The notes below the pieces were generated by a model, which was given only the letters and a program-made list of their open reading frames with translations, did no database searches and was not told the origin of the DNA. 64,000 bases of DNA from Seriola aureovittata. Taxonomy: Eukaryota > Chordata > Actinopteri > Carangiformes > Carangidae. Every line of letters starts with the position of its first letter. Positions within the stretch are counted from its first letter, which is position 1. The stretch spans positions 18,388,001 to 18,452,000 of the forward strand of contig NC_079376.1 of NCBI RefSeq assembly GCF_021018895.1, written 5' to 3'. Positions 47,248 to 60,252 of the stretch are shown here, piece by piece. Both the position numbers and the translations under genes were made by a program.

Positions 47248-49669
47248 TTATTCTGCCTTGTCCATCCTCCTGGGGATAAGAAAAAATAAATTAGTGATAT
47301 TCACATGCATTCACAGTAGCAGAAACTGGAAAGAAATAAATGATTCCAAGTTTAGGTACCTCAACAAATCCAAGAAAATTAAGTGCAGCCCTTTCTGCCT
47401 GGGCTTTACCACTTCTTCCTCATAACTCAGTGTCTGCGATCCATCCATGCCTTTGGAAAATTGGATTTTTGAGCGAATTATTGGTTGGACATCAGTTGTT
47501 TCTTCTTGGGACATGGCAGCTGCATCTACTTGCATTTGAGCCAGGTCTTCTCCCGTTTGATTAAAATCAATCTGGTTTAGGTCATTTACAGTCATCTCAG
47601 CTGGCAGAGGGAAGTTGATCTTGTTTGTGGGTGGATTCAGGTGAGACTCCTGATCTGTGCTTGGCACAGAAAGGTCAGTTGATACCACATCGCTCGCCTT
47701 TAACACAACAGTCAAACTGTCTTCGGACTCAGAACCAATATTGCTGCTGTGTTCAGTATCCTGCACCTGTCCAGGTAGCCAGAGGGTCAGTCTGGCAACT
47801 GGGTCCTGACTCACAACCACTACACCCTGTGGGGGAGAGGAGAACTTGCTTCTTGATACAGAAGTACCAGAAACGATTGTTTCGTCCGACACTGCAGCAT
47901 CAGAAAGCATGGAGTCGGTTAGAGGGACAGGGGTGGTTTCTTGCGGTCCAGAGACAGCAGGCTCAGAGATCATCTTGTCCACAATGACTAAGGGACCAGT
48001 GCTGACTGTAGCCTTGGCTGAAATGACATGAGCCACTGAGTTAGAGACCCAGAGATACCCTCATATCCACTTATTGCACTGTGATTAAAAAGACAAAACA
48101 CAAAGCACTGACCTTCAGGAAAGTGTTTGACTGATGGGCCTTTACACCTTGAGCTACAGCACTCACACACCTCGAAATCTCCACTTAGCTCTTCCCACCT
48201 GAAATGGGGGGAAAAAACAAAACAAAAAACAAAACTCTCAGTAATGAAAAGGTCACAAAAATACAGTTTTATGTATTCACCAGCACTGTACCTTGATTGG
48301 ATAACATTGTAGTTGCAGGATTTTGAGCCAATGGTGACACCCTGGTCTGAGATGAGCACAGTACAGTGGATGTATAGCTTCAAAGGAAAGAGTTCATAAG
48401 GTCATACAGCCGAGAAGCAGAAATCAAAGACCTGTCATGGCCGTTTGAAAAAACTCACCTCAGAAATCAGATAAGATGTGTTCAGAGCTAAATTAACCAC
48501 ATCCCCCCTGCTGGAGGCCACAAAGTGTACGACAGGATGAGGTGAACCCAACGGGGTTGTGCACCTGGGACAAACGGCATCTCAGGTGGTTAGAAAATTA
48601 GACATAACAGTGGAGAAATGATGTACACCGGACTGCCTGCTTACCCTTTATTCATTATGAGTGCATGCCGAGATTTAGTCTGAGGCTCGGGGGATGCAGA
48701 GACAAAACAGGACTGGATGAAAAGCTGCTGATCAGGCCTGGTTTTAGCAGAAACCTTGAGGTTTACAACCTGACCTCTTTCATAGACATTTGACTCTGTG
48801 GCACTGGTCCAGGATGCTGCAGGAAACCAGAAAAAAAAAAAAAAAAAAAACCAAAACAAATCATTTGTTTCTACAAATGAAATTCTCAACTTAAAACAGC
48901 ATCTTTTCAACTCAGTTTATCACTCACGATTCATGGCTTTGATATCAAAGCTTGTGAAACTCTCAGAGGGAGCCATTGCCGTAAAGAGGCCTGGGTTATC
49001 ATAAGACCTGAAATGACAAGCATTTGTCTTTAGTATGGTTATTTATGACCACTAACAGATGTTTTAGTGGCTCACCTTTTTGGGATACAGGAGATGTGCA
49101 ATGTGGAAGGAGTTTGCTGCCAGGAGAGAGGTTTCAGATTCAAGCGGAGCAAGTTCGTGAACGCCTTCAAGCCATTCTGTATCTGCAAGACAGACAAAAT
49201 CCTTACAATAAATAAAAAGTAGCAAAAGAAAAGAATCTGGCCAACTCACCGCTTGTGTAGTTCCACACTCATTAACACTGTAAGTGAAGACAAATTGGTT
49301 TGGTCGCTCTCTGTTGCTATAGCAGCCATCACCCAGCTGTATCTCCTCTACCTTCAGCATGACACCATAGGATCTCTTATCAACCAGCACAGTCAGCCGA
49401 GATTCATCACAAAACACCTGAACTCTGGGAACGTTCATGATTTGAGGTAGATCAGCAAGCATGTGAAAGTCAGGGGTCCGGGTTCGCCAGGAGCTGAAGA
49501 TGGTGTCATATGGAGTCAAATCAAAATTTCTTTCAAATGGAAACGGCATGAGATTGTCAAAAAATCCTGGAAAATTCTGGGAAAATGTATCATCCTGTTC
49601 TTTTATTACTGGCTGAACAGCAATACACTGTCCAACAAAAATGCAAAGAAATATCTCTGTTATCCCCAT
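47248..49669 (-). CDS. Zona pellucida sperm-binding protein 3-like (ZP3 family egg-coat protein) with long C-terminal tail
   Basis: Nine exons on the minus strand: 49250-49669, 49076-49182, 48928-49007, 48645-48816, 48459-48564, 48292-48377, 48113-48198, 47360-48017, 47248-47269 (578 residues; all phases agree). MGITEIFLCIFVGQCIA is a signal peptide. I chose this Met because the longer frame upstream (from 49768) puts 33 residues before it. A ZP module follows. Its N half has four Cys (VFCDESR, GDGCYS, NECGTT, HISCIP). Its C half ends with the ZP3-type cluster WEELSGDFEVCECCSSRC. The total of 12 module cysteines fits ZP3 rather than ZP1/2/4. Exon 8 then encodes about 220 Cys-free, acidic, Ser/Thr-rich residues. 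There is no membrane segment and no clear R-X-(K/R)-R furin site. Fish have several zp3 paralogues; I cannot say which this is. Confidence 0.85.
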
Positions 49670-50961
49670 CACAAACCTCAAAGTGGGCCAACAACTCTGT
49701 CGGCTCCCCTGCCACACCTGTGACATTAATAAGGTGCAGTGGCAGGAGGGACAGGTGCTGGCAATCAAGCTAACGAGGCTGACACGCAGTCATGCTGTGT
49801 TTAGATGGGTTTCTGAAACCCTCATCCACTACTACACCCATGTAGTATGTGATGCTTTTTGTGTGTATTATTGTCTGAAAGAGGTATTTACAATTTTAAA
49901 AATACTAAGGAAATTGTGTGTTTTGTTCATGTCATTCCTGACTGCAAATATTTCACATATTTAGCATCTTTGACAGCTGAGTTAATATTTAAGTAACAAG
50001 CCAGGTCTTTATCATCTTCAATAACAGCAGCATTACGTACACATTCACTGAAAGGAAGTCCAAAAAATGAAGGATGAATAATATGAAATTTGTATCCTTA
50101 TAGTGTGTGTAAGTCATAAATAAATCTGTGTGTGTGACTTTTCCAACATTTTATGGTATCACAGTGTTGCTGTAATCTTTAAAGATAAAATTGACATTTA
50201 CTTTTTAAATTGTTTTTGTAATTCTATTTGTGTGGTTCACATTTCCATTTTACATATCTCACATTTACTTTCCTTTTTTAACCTTTTCCCCTGGAGGAAC
50301 TGAATAAAAATAAATAAATAAATGTGTAAATTTAAAAAAGAATAACAAGAAAATTATAGCGAAGGAAAAAAAAGAAGGAGAAAAAAAAGAAAAAGACCAC
50401 AAATTACAGAGGATCACATATCTATAATTATGAGGGTAAACTCTAAGGTAAAAATATCATTGCCATCACATTCATCATCTTTACGGACATTAAAATTACT
50501 GACTCTATAGACATGTAATACACTTACACACTGATTTTTATATCTGAAAAACAAATAAGACAAAAATGAATCAAAGGCAGGTTCATCTTAAATAAGAGTA
50601 ATGCTCCTGCACCACACAAACAAGTAAACACAAACTCAGACAGACAAATGTGAAAAAATGTCTTGTTTTTTCTTGTTATATTTTACTTTGATGTTTCTTT
50701 ACATATTGGAAGGTATTTTAATAGCTGGTGGGAACAGAGCTGCAGTATTTCTTCGCAGATAGATCACCCTCACCCCTTCAAATGTGACGTTTGTAAAGGT
50801 ATTGGGGGAGGAGCTTCCGCATAGGTAGGCGGTTGTCTACAGGTGAGCGGCAGTTGAGGAAGACAAGGACCCACCAACAGGAGCGTGTCAAAAAGCTGTC
50901 AGAAATGACTTTAATACAACTTGCACACTAATATGAACTAAGAGGACAAAAAAAACCCACC
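49670..50961. other. Divergent promoter region between zp3-like and tmem54-like genes
   Basis: About 1.3 kb between two divergent genes. The zp3-like side is AT-rich. The tmem54-like side (50790-50960) has GGGGGAGGAGCTTCC and GGTAGGCGG, typical of a promoter. No exon or repeat is otherwise recognised. Confidence 0.45.
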
Positions 50962-53900
50962 ATGGTGTATTTAGGTAAGTGAACTTATATGTTTGCTTCA
51001 GTGAAAGGACAGACTACATGGCTGTGGCCCGAGACAAAGTTTTTAGGCGTGGTCTGCGCATTTGTAAACGGAGCTCAGAGAAGAGACGCAGCTCACCTTC
51101 AGTTTATGGTGTTTGACTGACGGAACTCAATGTAATATCTTTGTGTTTGTGTTGCGAGTTTATATTCATGTAAACTTATATAAGTAACTTGTTAGTTAAT
51201 TGGATAAGGTATTTAGCCTTACATAGGTGTGTTTTATCCAGAGTTTCACCTAAATAAAACTGAAAATTTTTTGGTTAGCACAGGTTGCATAGGATTCACG
51301 ATTATGGGCCGTTGATGGATTAGATATAGGTCCATACAACAGTATACTATAGTATGGACTCCATACTATATATCCTATCATTATTATCAACCTAAATAAG
51401 GTTATTAATTACTAATTCAGGCAGAATGAAACAGACATGCTGACCCTGTGTAACTATCAGAAAATGTAATACCACATTGGAATATAAGAGATGGGCTATT
51501 AAGTGTGATGTCTTTACAGTTACTACTTGAATATGTAAATAACGCAAATATTAGATCCTGGGGTTTTTGTTAATCTGTACACTACAGTGACAAAATGTGA
51601 TAGTGAGCACTTCAATGGCAGCAAACATTAGACAGAGCAAACAATATTATGACCTAAAACACAGTGAGTATTTCCACAGCAGCACCCACCAGTAGGACAG
51701 GAGCCATTATCTGTCTCTACCTCACCCCTCAGGCCAGGTGGTGAATGTTTGAACACCCCACCCAAAGCTTTGTCTTGTTAGGTCCAGGAGGGGCTTACAT
51801 GGACTTTGAGGGTGGGTGCTTCACCTTTCTTCAGAGGACAGAACAAAATAGTGCAACACAATCCCCGTCAGACCCCTTCTCTGAATTGTCACCATAGCTG
51901 CAGGGTTTTGCTGCACGCAGAGGATGACACCTTCAGCCATCTCTGCAGGGGTCGGGGATAACTGTGGTGACTGACTTATTCTCAAGTGTTGATACAGTGT
52001 GCTAACTACTGGCCCGCTTCCTCTCTTTGCTTTGCTGAAACCACAACACTCCAACGAAGTCGGTTCTCACACAAGTTGTCAGTGTAGTGCAGTTACAGCT
52101 TGTTCTATATTTTAGATCATATTTCATAAACCTATGTGCACACTGTAATTTCATCTTGTTTAGTTTGTTGGTTTCTGTCAGCAACACATACTGATACATG
52201 CCGCTGGTATTTATACACATAATTTTGGACTATGCTTCACTCGGACAATACAGATTGTGTTGTACACATAATGTAATTATTGTTTATCATTTAGATTTTG
52301 ACAGAAGTAACAGTGCTCAGAGCTAAGTTAAGATTATGAGGTAAACATAATGTATTTCTGCTTCCTCTAGGAGTATGCTGCGCCAGCCTCAAGGACAACA
52401 AAGCCCTGATGAAGATGGGGCTGGGGCTGGTGTTGGTGGGCCATGTCAACTTTCTTCTTGGAGCACTGGTGCACGGCGCTGTGCTCAGGCACATCAACGT
52501 GCACTCTCAGGCCCGGACCATGGTCTACGCCATCTCTAATGTCATTGCCATCGTGGCAGGCTTGGTGGTAAGTGGCAGGACATATGCTTAAAAAACCTAC
52601 AAGCAATTTGATATTTACTTTGAACATATTTATTAAAGGTATCAGCAGATAGCTTATACCTGTAAGTTGTGTCCATGGATGTAAATCATTCATCCTTAAA
52701 TAGAGCCATTTTGAGTAGAAATATTTTAAAATATTAATTGTTTTTTTTTTTCATCTGTATGTGATGAAGTATATGTCATTTTTACTGAACATGTAACATC
52801 TTTTGTCTCTTAGGGAATTATTGGTGGAATAACAGCCATTGTCTTGTCCAAAAACAAGAAAAACAGGATCCTGGTAAATAACTGTTCCCCTGTTGTTGTT
52901 GCTGCTGCAGCTTCTCCCTCCTACAGTCAGCTCTCACATCTGGTCTTTTCTGGCTCCTGTTAGAACTTGCCCTTTGTTTTGACTTAGTGCATGGTGTGTG
53001 AAGATATGGAAGATCTATTTAAATAATGTCAATATGTCAATGTCAATTCATGTTCCTACTTTCCTGTAACATCTGCTTGACAAAGAGAAGCAGATTGTCT
53101 GTTATGGGGGACAATGTCTTTCACATATTAGATTTAACTGTTTTACTTTTTACCTTAAGACTCAACAAGAGCTTGTCATCATGTTGTCTTTGCAGCAGTG
53201 GGTCCTGTTGGTCTTCGGCTTCCTGGCTGGTCTCTTGGCAGTTGCCTCCACCTTGGGCTTGTCAGTTTCGATGGTAAAAGCCATTATGGATAAAGGCAAG
53301 GGCCTGCTAACACACTGCAGGAATTCTAATAATAATGTTGGCTCTTCCAGCATCACATATGAATGCCCCTTTGACCCCACCCGTATCTATGTAAGTTGAA
53401 TGCAAATATTTACCCACTAGCAGTTTTGACATTTACTTAAATTGCTGCAAAAAAACAAAATGTTAATTAATCAGAGTTATGTGCTGTGGCATTTTCTTTC
53501 AATGTTGATCAGGCGACCACAATCATTCTGTGGGTGCCCCTCATCTTGATGTCTGTGGTGGAAATGGTGTTCTCCTTCCGCTGCTTCGCTGCCTGCACTA
53601 CGTTCCTCTACCTCTGTCCCTGCAGGAGGAGGCCGATCCAGGCAAAGAGGGTGAGCCACCGTCAGATCACTGACTCCGTCGCCCTGCAGTGTTTGTCACA
53701 GGCAGTGTGTGTGTGTTTGTAGAGAGAGCATAGATTAATGTTATGCTGCCTGTAATGTGTCACTTTATAGTAACGAATTTCAGTCAGACCTTTGAGTTAC
53801 TGAACATAAAAAATGTGGTTTGCATAAATGTAAATAGGACAGAGGTAGGCAGGAAGGAAAATACTCATTTTTCTTCTTTACTGTTTGAGGTCAAATAGCA

Positions 53901-54967
53901 ATGTGTTAAAAATACTATAACATCACTGTCTTAGGTAACAGTTAGGTAACAATTATTCTAATACAAGGCTGAGTTGTGACAGCGGCAGCAAAAACATTAG
54001 CTTTAACAGTTTTAACAGTGAACAGCCCTGGTTCACTCTATCCTGAAATAGTGATGTGACATTGAACTTAATACAGACAAATGGAAAGACCTGCTGACGA
54101 TGCAAACTTCAACAGGGCAGCGTGGTAACTGTTTCCCCTCATCTCGTGCTGTCTCCGTGCATGATCGCATGGTTTGATCTTGAAAGTGAAATTAAAGTAA
54201 ACTGAAGAAGCACACATCATGAACAGTGGCTCGGTTCATTCACCATCATTTCATGTAAACGCTTGTTTCATATGTGCTCATGTGTTAATTGTTATGCATT
54301 ACCAGCACTGGAGTAACATTAAAATTCTTATTTAAAATACATATTCAATTTACTTGGCATGACAGTCGGGGAAACAAATTACATTATCTGGACTGATGTA
54401 TATTAACGGCCCCATCTATTCTTTCTAAACTGCCATTTAAAATTATATGACATATTCAAATTGCAATTTAAACAGTTGTTGTTTATGACTCAGGTCTTTA
54501 TTGTAGTTAAAGTCAGTCTATGTTTAAATTTCTTCTTGTCAAAACTATCAGAACAAAAAAAAAAAACATAAAAAAAAGATGCCTGGTTGCTGATTTTAAA
54601 GAGACATTTAGTTTTATTGAATTTTTTCCACCTACTTTAGTCACCTTCCATTCAGACTGTAAGTTTGTCTGTTAGTTAACAGCAATATCTTCCTGCTTAA
54701 CCTTCTTAATACTAAGAAATGTATTCCAATTCCTATGTAGGGTTGAGGACAGCATAGAAGTGCGGTACATTTGCTCCGCTAAGGTCATGAATGTGAGTTG
54801 GCTTCTCTGAAATTCCTATTCATCTACTGTTTCAGGTGCGTATCCAAAGACGCATTGAAACCCCAACACCAGCACGGGATCCAGAGATCAGCGCTGAAGC
54901 TGAGCCTGCAGAGCGGGATGAACTGCTGGACGGCAACACCGTAGTGGAGCAGAGTGAATGGCTCTGA
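50962..54967 (+). CDS. tmem54: Tetraspan membrane protein of the TMEM54/KRTCAP3 family
   Basis: Six coding exons: 50962-50974, 52371-52567, 52814-52873, 53196-53390, 53513-53650, 54836-54967 (244 residues). The 13-base first exon (MVYL plus one base) was placed by its GTAAGT donor and phase. Four hydrophobic segments lie at about residues 19-41, 56-80, 93-118 and 160-180. The family marker CPFDPTRIY precedes the last one. The cytoplasmic tail is charged and ends EQSEWL. Human TMEM54 lies in the 1p35 block with HDAC1 and LCK, which favours tmem54. Several stretches (VLVGHVNFLLGALVHGAVLR, LWVPLILMS) look closer to KRTCAP3, so the symbol is moderately sure. Molecular function in the family is poorly known. 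Exon 4 starts at a TGCAGCAG tandem acceptor. Confidence 0.85.
51348..51370. repeat. Perfect short hairpin in intron 1 of the tmem54-like gene
   Basis: TATAGTATGG, a three-base loop (ACT), then CCATACTATA. The arms are ten bases each and perfectly paired. Confidence 0.8.
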
Positions 54968-56271
54968 AGCAGCTAAACCTAATGAGATAGGTTGCATACT
55001 GCTGGGATCAACTGGATAAGATGCAGCTTCATCTGTGGAGTTCTTGCATCATGTGTCTGTTACACACTACATGTCTGAAGAAGACATTTGTGGGACATAA
55101 GCCAGGAAAAGCAATAACATTTTATTTACCTTTACATAAAAAGGAGGAATTTTTTATCTGCTGTTGGTTTGGTTTGAAGTGGTCAGCTTTTGTTTGTATA
55201 GATTTTGAAAATATTGAGAATACAGAAAGCTTGTCATCTCTATTCCGACTTTAAAATTATTTCGTAATTTAAATGTTATCGCCAAACATTTCATCAAAGC
55301 AGACATGTTATAAATCTTATTTTGAAAAACTCACAACTTAAGACATTTACACAACTTTTTATGGCAGTTTTTATTGGTGTTTTAAAATGTGGTCAACACA
55401 CACCTGGGTCTGTCTGATTTAAATGACACTTGCAAACTCTGTGGTGAAACACTTTTACAAATATATACAACAAATGAATGAATTCTGGCTTTTACCTTGC
55501 CTCTCATTTTACACTGAGTACTATACAGTATCTTGGACATTCAAGCCCAAACTTCAGTGGAATCTAAGCCTGATACTGGACCCAAACATTTTCAACATTG
55601 TGAGTCACAGAAATTTAACAAAGAAAATGCCAGTGTGCCAGTAAAGGGCACATCCTATCATAACCTTAGATATAAGAATATAATAAACTTACATTGTGAC
55701 ATGTAAGAGGTTTATAGGTTTAGACAACCATCTTAACCATTCTTGGTGACTTTAGCAGGCAAGACCAGTGACACAAATGTATTAAAGAAAAGGATCTATC
55801 GTACAAACATGCTTCAACTACATATTCAAAAAGGCACAGGACTAAAGTGGGATTGAAAGACAAAACAGAGTAGCCAAAATATCTATGATTTAAATAAATT
55901 AAATCAATCAGATATATAAAAGCAAACATGTACTAAGCCATTTTTTTTTTTTTTTTTTACAGAGTTGCTTCACAAGGGAAAAGCACATGTCATCGCTTAA
56001 AAAGATTCAAGACAAAAAAATAAGAAAGCATACAAAAACAATACTCAAAAACACTCATTTTGACTCTAGTCCATAAACAGCAAAGTTGAAAAGTTGTCCT
56101 AGAAAAACATGGTAAGATCCTCGTCCCGTTTTGAGGGAGTAGGACCTCTCATTACAAAGGTTTAGTCCTTCACCGATTTCCTCAGCAGCAGCCTGGAAAG
56201 ATGATCAATCCAAAAAATCTGGTGTGATCAGTTCTGATCAGCTGCTCTGGCATCTTTAGATGCTGAGGACC
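54968..56271. other. Convergent 3' region of the tmem54-like gene and hdac1
   Basis: No coding exon is visible. AATAAA at 55682-55687 is a candidate plus-strand poly(A) signal. A poly(T) run lies at 55941-55958 on the plus strand. The two 3' UTRs may come close or overlap. Confidence 0.4.
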
Positions 56272-59200
56272 TCAAGGTGTCTTGGATTCCTCTTTTGGCC
56301 TAAAGGACCCAGAGTAAGGTAATGATTAACACTCCCACTCATCAGCCCCTCGCTGGAAAACATGGTCAATCAGTGTGTGCAGTGTTTTCTCACTTTGATG
56401 TGTCCATTTTCTCCTCCTCTGGCACCTTCTCCTCTTCTTTTACTTCTATAACAAAAAAAACAAACAAACAAACTCATAGCCATCATAATAATAAATAAAA
56501 CATTCTAATAAGATCTGTACTTAAAAAAAAGTGGGGTGATATAAGAATGAAAAAAAAAAAAAAAAAAGGGTAGATACCTTTTGTTTCCTCCTCACCTTTC
56601 TTCTCCTTTTCTTCTCCCTCTTTCTCTCCTTCGGTTTTGGCTCGCTTTGCTTTCTTGAAGCTGGCTGCGTTTCTGCGGCCGCCTTCACCTTCATCCTCTG
56701 AGTCAGAGAACTCCTCCTCACAAGCTATCCTCTTGTCGTGGGCACGGACTGTGGACATTATCAGAGGAAAGGATAAAATCAAAACATGACGCTACCGTTT
56801 TGTGTGGACTGCACGATGACAAAGTAAGGGTCACTGTAAAAAGGTTATTACTGGAGATGCGTTTGTTGGGGTCATCTTCCTCCTCGTCGCCACTGTCCTC
56901 CTGTACAGCATCTTCAGGGATGGCCTGCATCTGAACTCCCGGAGCGTGAGGCAGCATACGCAAGTTCTCAAACAAGCGTTGCCTGGAGGACAAAAAGTTG
57001 GTTGAACATACTGACCACAAGCACAAACAAAATCACAATCTGAGACTCTTAACTTCTAACTGATGTGGCTAAAGAAACACAAAAGTGACTGTAACTGCTG
57101 CTGAAACCGGTGAAGCCTTAATTAGATGATGCTGTGCATTATGCATTTTGACATTTTGTAACACACATCGAGGAAAGAAAGATGAATTTGACTGGCACTA
57201 TCATGAACTCACTTGATCTTTTCCAGGTAGTCGTTGGTGTTCTGGTTGGTCATGTTGGAGGGGCTGATGTGCAGTTTGAAGTCCGGTCCAAAGTATTCAA
57301 AGTAGTCATTGTATGGGAGCTCTGTAGAGTTGAGGAGAATTGTTAAAAAATTAATACACATTTTTATTGAATTAATGTTTTGTAATATGCTGTTACAAAT
57401 ATTTCAAGTCAGGCTCCTTCCTTGTGTCTATGCCAAGAAAACCTGAAGAGTCTACTGAAGTAGTTAAATAACAGGTCTGCAAGTAAGGTTTATTACAGAT
57501 TCAGCTATTATTTTCCATAAAATGTCAAATGAGAAATGCCATGACACAAAAACAAGCAAATCATCACATTTCAGAAGCTGTAACCAGCAGACTGTGACTT
57601 TTTTTAGCCGATTACCAAAATTTTCCTCTGACAAATCATTTGTGTTTCCTATATTATTCCTGATGTATTATGTATTATACATATTACAATACTAAGACAA
57701 AGCTTTTAATAACCACCACAGTAGAAGCTGATTTGAAATGAAAACCAGATTACCTATATTCAGTGCAATACGGTCATTAAGACTCACCATTAGGGATGGA
57801 GGAATCGAGGGCTACAGCAGTTTCATATGTCCAGCAGCGTGCCACATTGCGGATAGTGTAGCCTCCTCCACCCAGCATCAGCAGTGGCAGGTTAAAGCTC
57901 TTCATGTACTCCACACACTTGGCATGACCTGAGCACACACATGGAAAAAATGTTTTGAAAATTGTACACTTTTGTTTCTCAGGTTATACGTCATAAAAAC
58001 AGTTACATACCTCTGCTCATATTCTAACACCATAAGGACCGAAATGGTTCAATTAACTTACCTTTAATGGTGAGGTTAAAGCAGCCGAGCCTGTCTCCTG
58101 ACAAAGAATCAGCTCCGCACTGCAGAACCACCGCGCTGGGCTGGTACATCTCCATCACCTTAGCCATGATCTACACAAACAACAATGTCCACTTTCAAAT
58201 GTGTCTGAACCACAAGAGGAGATATGGACAGTAAACAAATCATTATTTACTCACAGGTTTGAATATGGCTTCATATGACTCATCATCAATCCCATCCCTC
58301 AGTGGATAATTCACAGCATAATATTTACCCTTCCCAGCACCAATGTCCTGCAGAGTAGAAGATAAATGTCAACTCATTGTATTATGACTATGACAACATG
58401 GCTTTTATCCACCAGTAATTCAAGGCTTACCCTCAAATCGCCTGTGCCGGGGAAGTACTCTCCATACTTGTGGAAGGAAACTGTCATAACGCGGTCTGTG
58501 GTGTAGAAGGCCTCCTCAACACCGTCCCCATGATGGATATCAATATCTATGTACAGAACTCTCTGGTGGTATCTGGAAGGAGAGGAAAGATCCTCTATGT
58601 TCTGCTACTTTTGATCCAAGTGAATTTTCATTTGACCAACCATGAACAGTACCATCTACTCATTCACAACAACCCTGTACTTTAGTGGCTGCAACAGGGC
58701 TTCTGTACTCACTTCAGTAATTCCAGAATAGCCAGTACAATGTCATTGACGTAGCAAAACCCAGAAGCCTCAGACTTCTTGGCGTGATGCAGACCCCCAG
58801 CCCAGTTGATAGCAATGTCTGTCTGCTGTTTGTTCAACTTCACGGCACCAGCTGCACCACAGTGAGGAGGAAAGAATTAACAGCCTGCTTATACTAAACT
58901 TAACAGATTACTGGGGCAGTGATGGCAAGATTACAGTCCAATACAGTATGTTTGTGTGAACAGTATTTAAAGAGAAGCAACTTACCAACAGAGCCCCCTG
59001 CTGAGAGCTGGCAGAACTCAAATAAACCATCAAACACTGGACAGTCCTCCCCCACATTAACTGCAAAGCAGCAGCACAGAGTTAAGCACTGTATTGCTTA
59101 CACAGTTTATCTACAGGCAACCTCTGTCGCAAACTTACATCTCTGCATTTGTTTGCTGTACTCTGACATGTTGTCTGGCCGGATTGAACGCAGGAATTTG

Positions 59201-60252
59201 ATGTAGTCGTCACTGTGATACTTGGTCATCTCCTCTCCACTGGCTTTGTGCGGACGCTGAAACACAGAGGACAAATGGGTTCCCGGGAAACATCGTAAAA
59301 GCAAGCCCAGCGATTTGACTAAGCAAATAGGTTATGTAGCGCAACATACGTATATCTCCATCTTTCTGTAGAGGCCATAGTTGAGCAACAGGTTGTGTGT
59401 CATGCGGATTCGGTGGGGCTTCATGGGATGCCCCTGACCATAGTAGTAATTTCCAACATCACCTAAAATGAGAACAAACAAAACACACGATGTTGATTTT
59501 TTGGTTTATCTTTCCTGAAAAATCGAAACAATTGCAGAAATGAAGTAGACTGGGATCACCCTTTCACAATAAGTGTCTGGGCAAAAGACGTCCGTCCAGT
59601 GAAAAGCTAAGTGAGTGTGTTCGACATTACTATACTGCATGACTGTTATGATGCTGCAACCGGACCTCTAACTTTCCCAGCCAAAATACTGAAATCAAAC
59701 CGCTTCTGTTCAACTCTGCAAACTACCCAGGTACATTTACACGGTGCTGCTTTGTTAACTTACACAAAGATAAATGACCGAAACATTATTTTCCGCTTAA
59801 CTACCTGGCCTTTGAAGGTAGCAACATGAGCCGTTTTAACGTTAGCTTGGTGTTGACGTTAATTGTGGTGACAATGAAGTACTCACATTCCCATTGTTAG
59901 CTCGCTAGCTAGTAACGTTAACCAATCTAGTTAAAGTACTAAGATCCGGTAGATAAACGTCTAAAATAGTACATTCAAGGCAACCATTGCATTTACGGAA
60001 ACTCAGCAAATGTTATAAGTGCGTTAACAGTGTGTGCGGACTCAGACCGATGAGAGCCGCCTGAGACTCAAGCTAGCTAGGTTAGCTAACGTGCCAGGTT
60101 AGCAAGAGGTGAAATAAACTGCAACCTTTGTTGGCGCAAAGTGGCGGATTTCACCGCTGCGTGCATCGGCTGTCAAAAGTATAGGCCCGTGAGTACTCAC
60201 CATCATAGTAGTAGCAAACTTTTTTCTTTGTTCCTTGAGAAGTAAGCGCCAT
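56272..60252 (-). CDS. hdac1: Histone deacetylase 1
   Basis: Fourteen exons: 60201-60252, 59350-59462, 59139-59256, 58986-59060, 58713-58851, 58431-58572, 58255-58347, 58062-58170, 57788-57928, 57213-57321, 56852-56982, 56578-56748, 56394-56445, 56272-56299 (490 residues; human 482). It is a class I zinc-dependent lysine deacetylase, the nuclear catalytic subunit of Sin3, NuRD and CoREST complexes. The catalytic core is intact: [19 protein letters not shown] with the His pair, [16 protein letters not shown] with metal ligands, [15 protein letters not shown], and [14 protein letters not shown] with the catalytic Tyr. [18 protein letters not shown] and the acidic [13 protein letters not shown] tail, which holds the CK2-type serines known in mammals, also match HDAC1. 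The tail contains VKEE, a SUMO consensus corresponding to the mammalian site. It ends KEESKTP, unlike mammals. The exon 11 donor is weak (A|GTAATA). Confidence 0.97.

Noticed and set aside
51341..51375. Link between the TATAGTATGG hairpin and the CATAGTATAG minisatellite
   Set aside because: The shared letters are few and AT-rich; chance is sufficient and no tandem copies exist at the hairpin.
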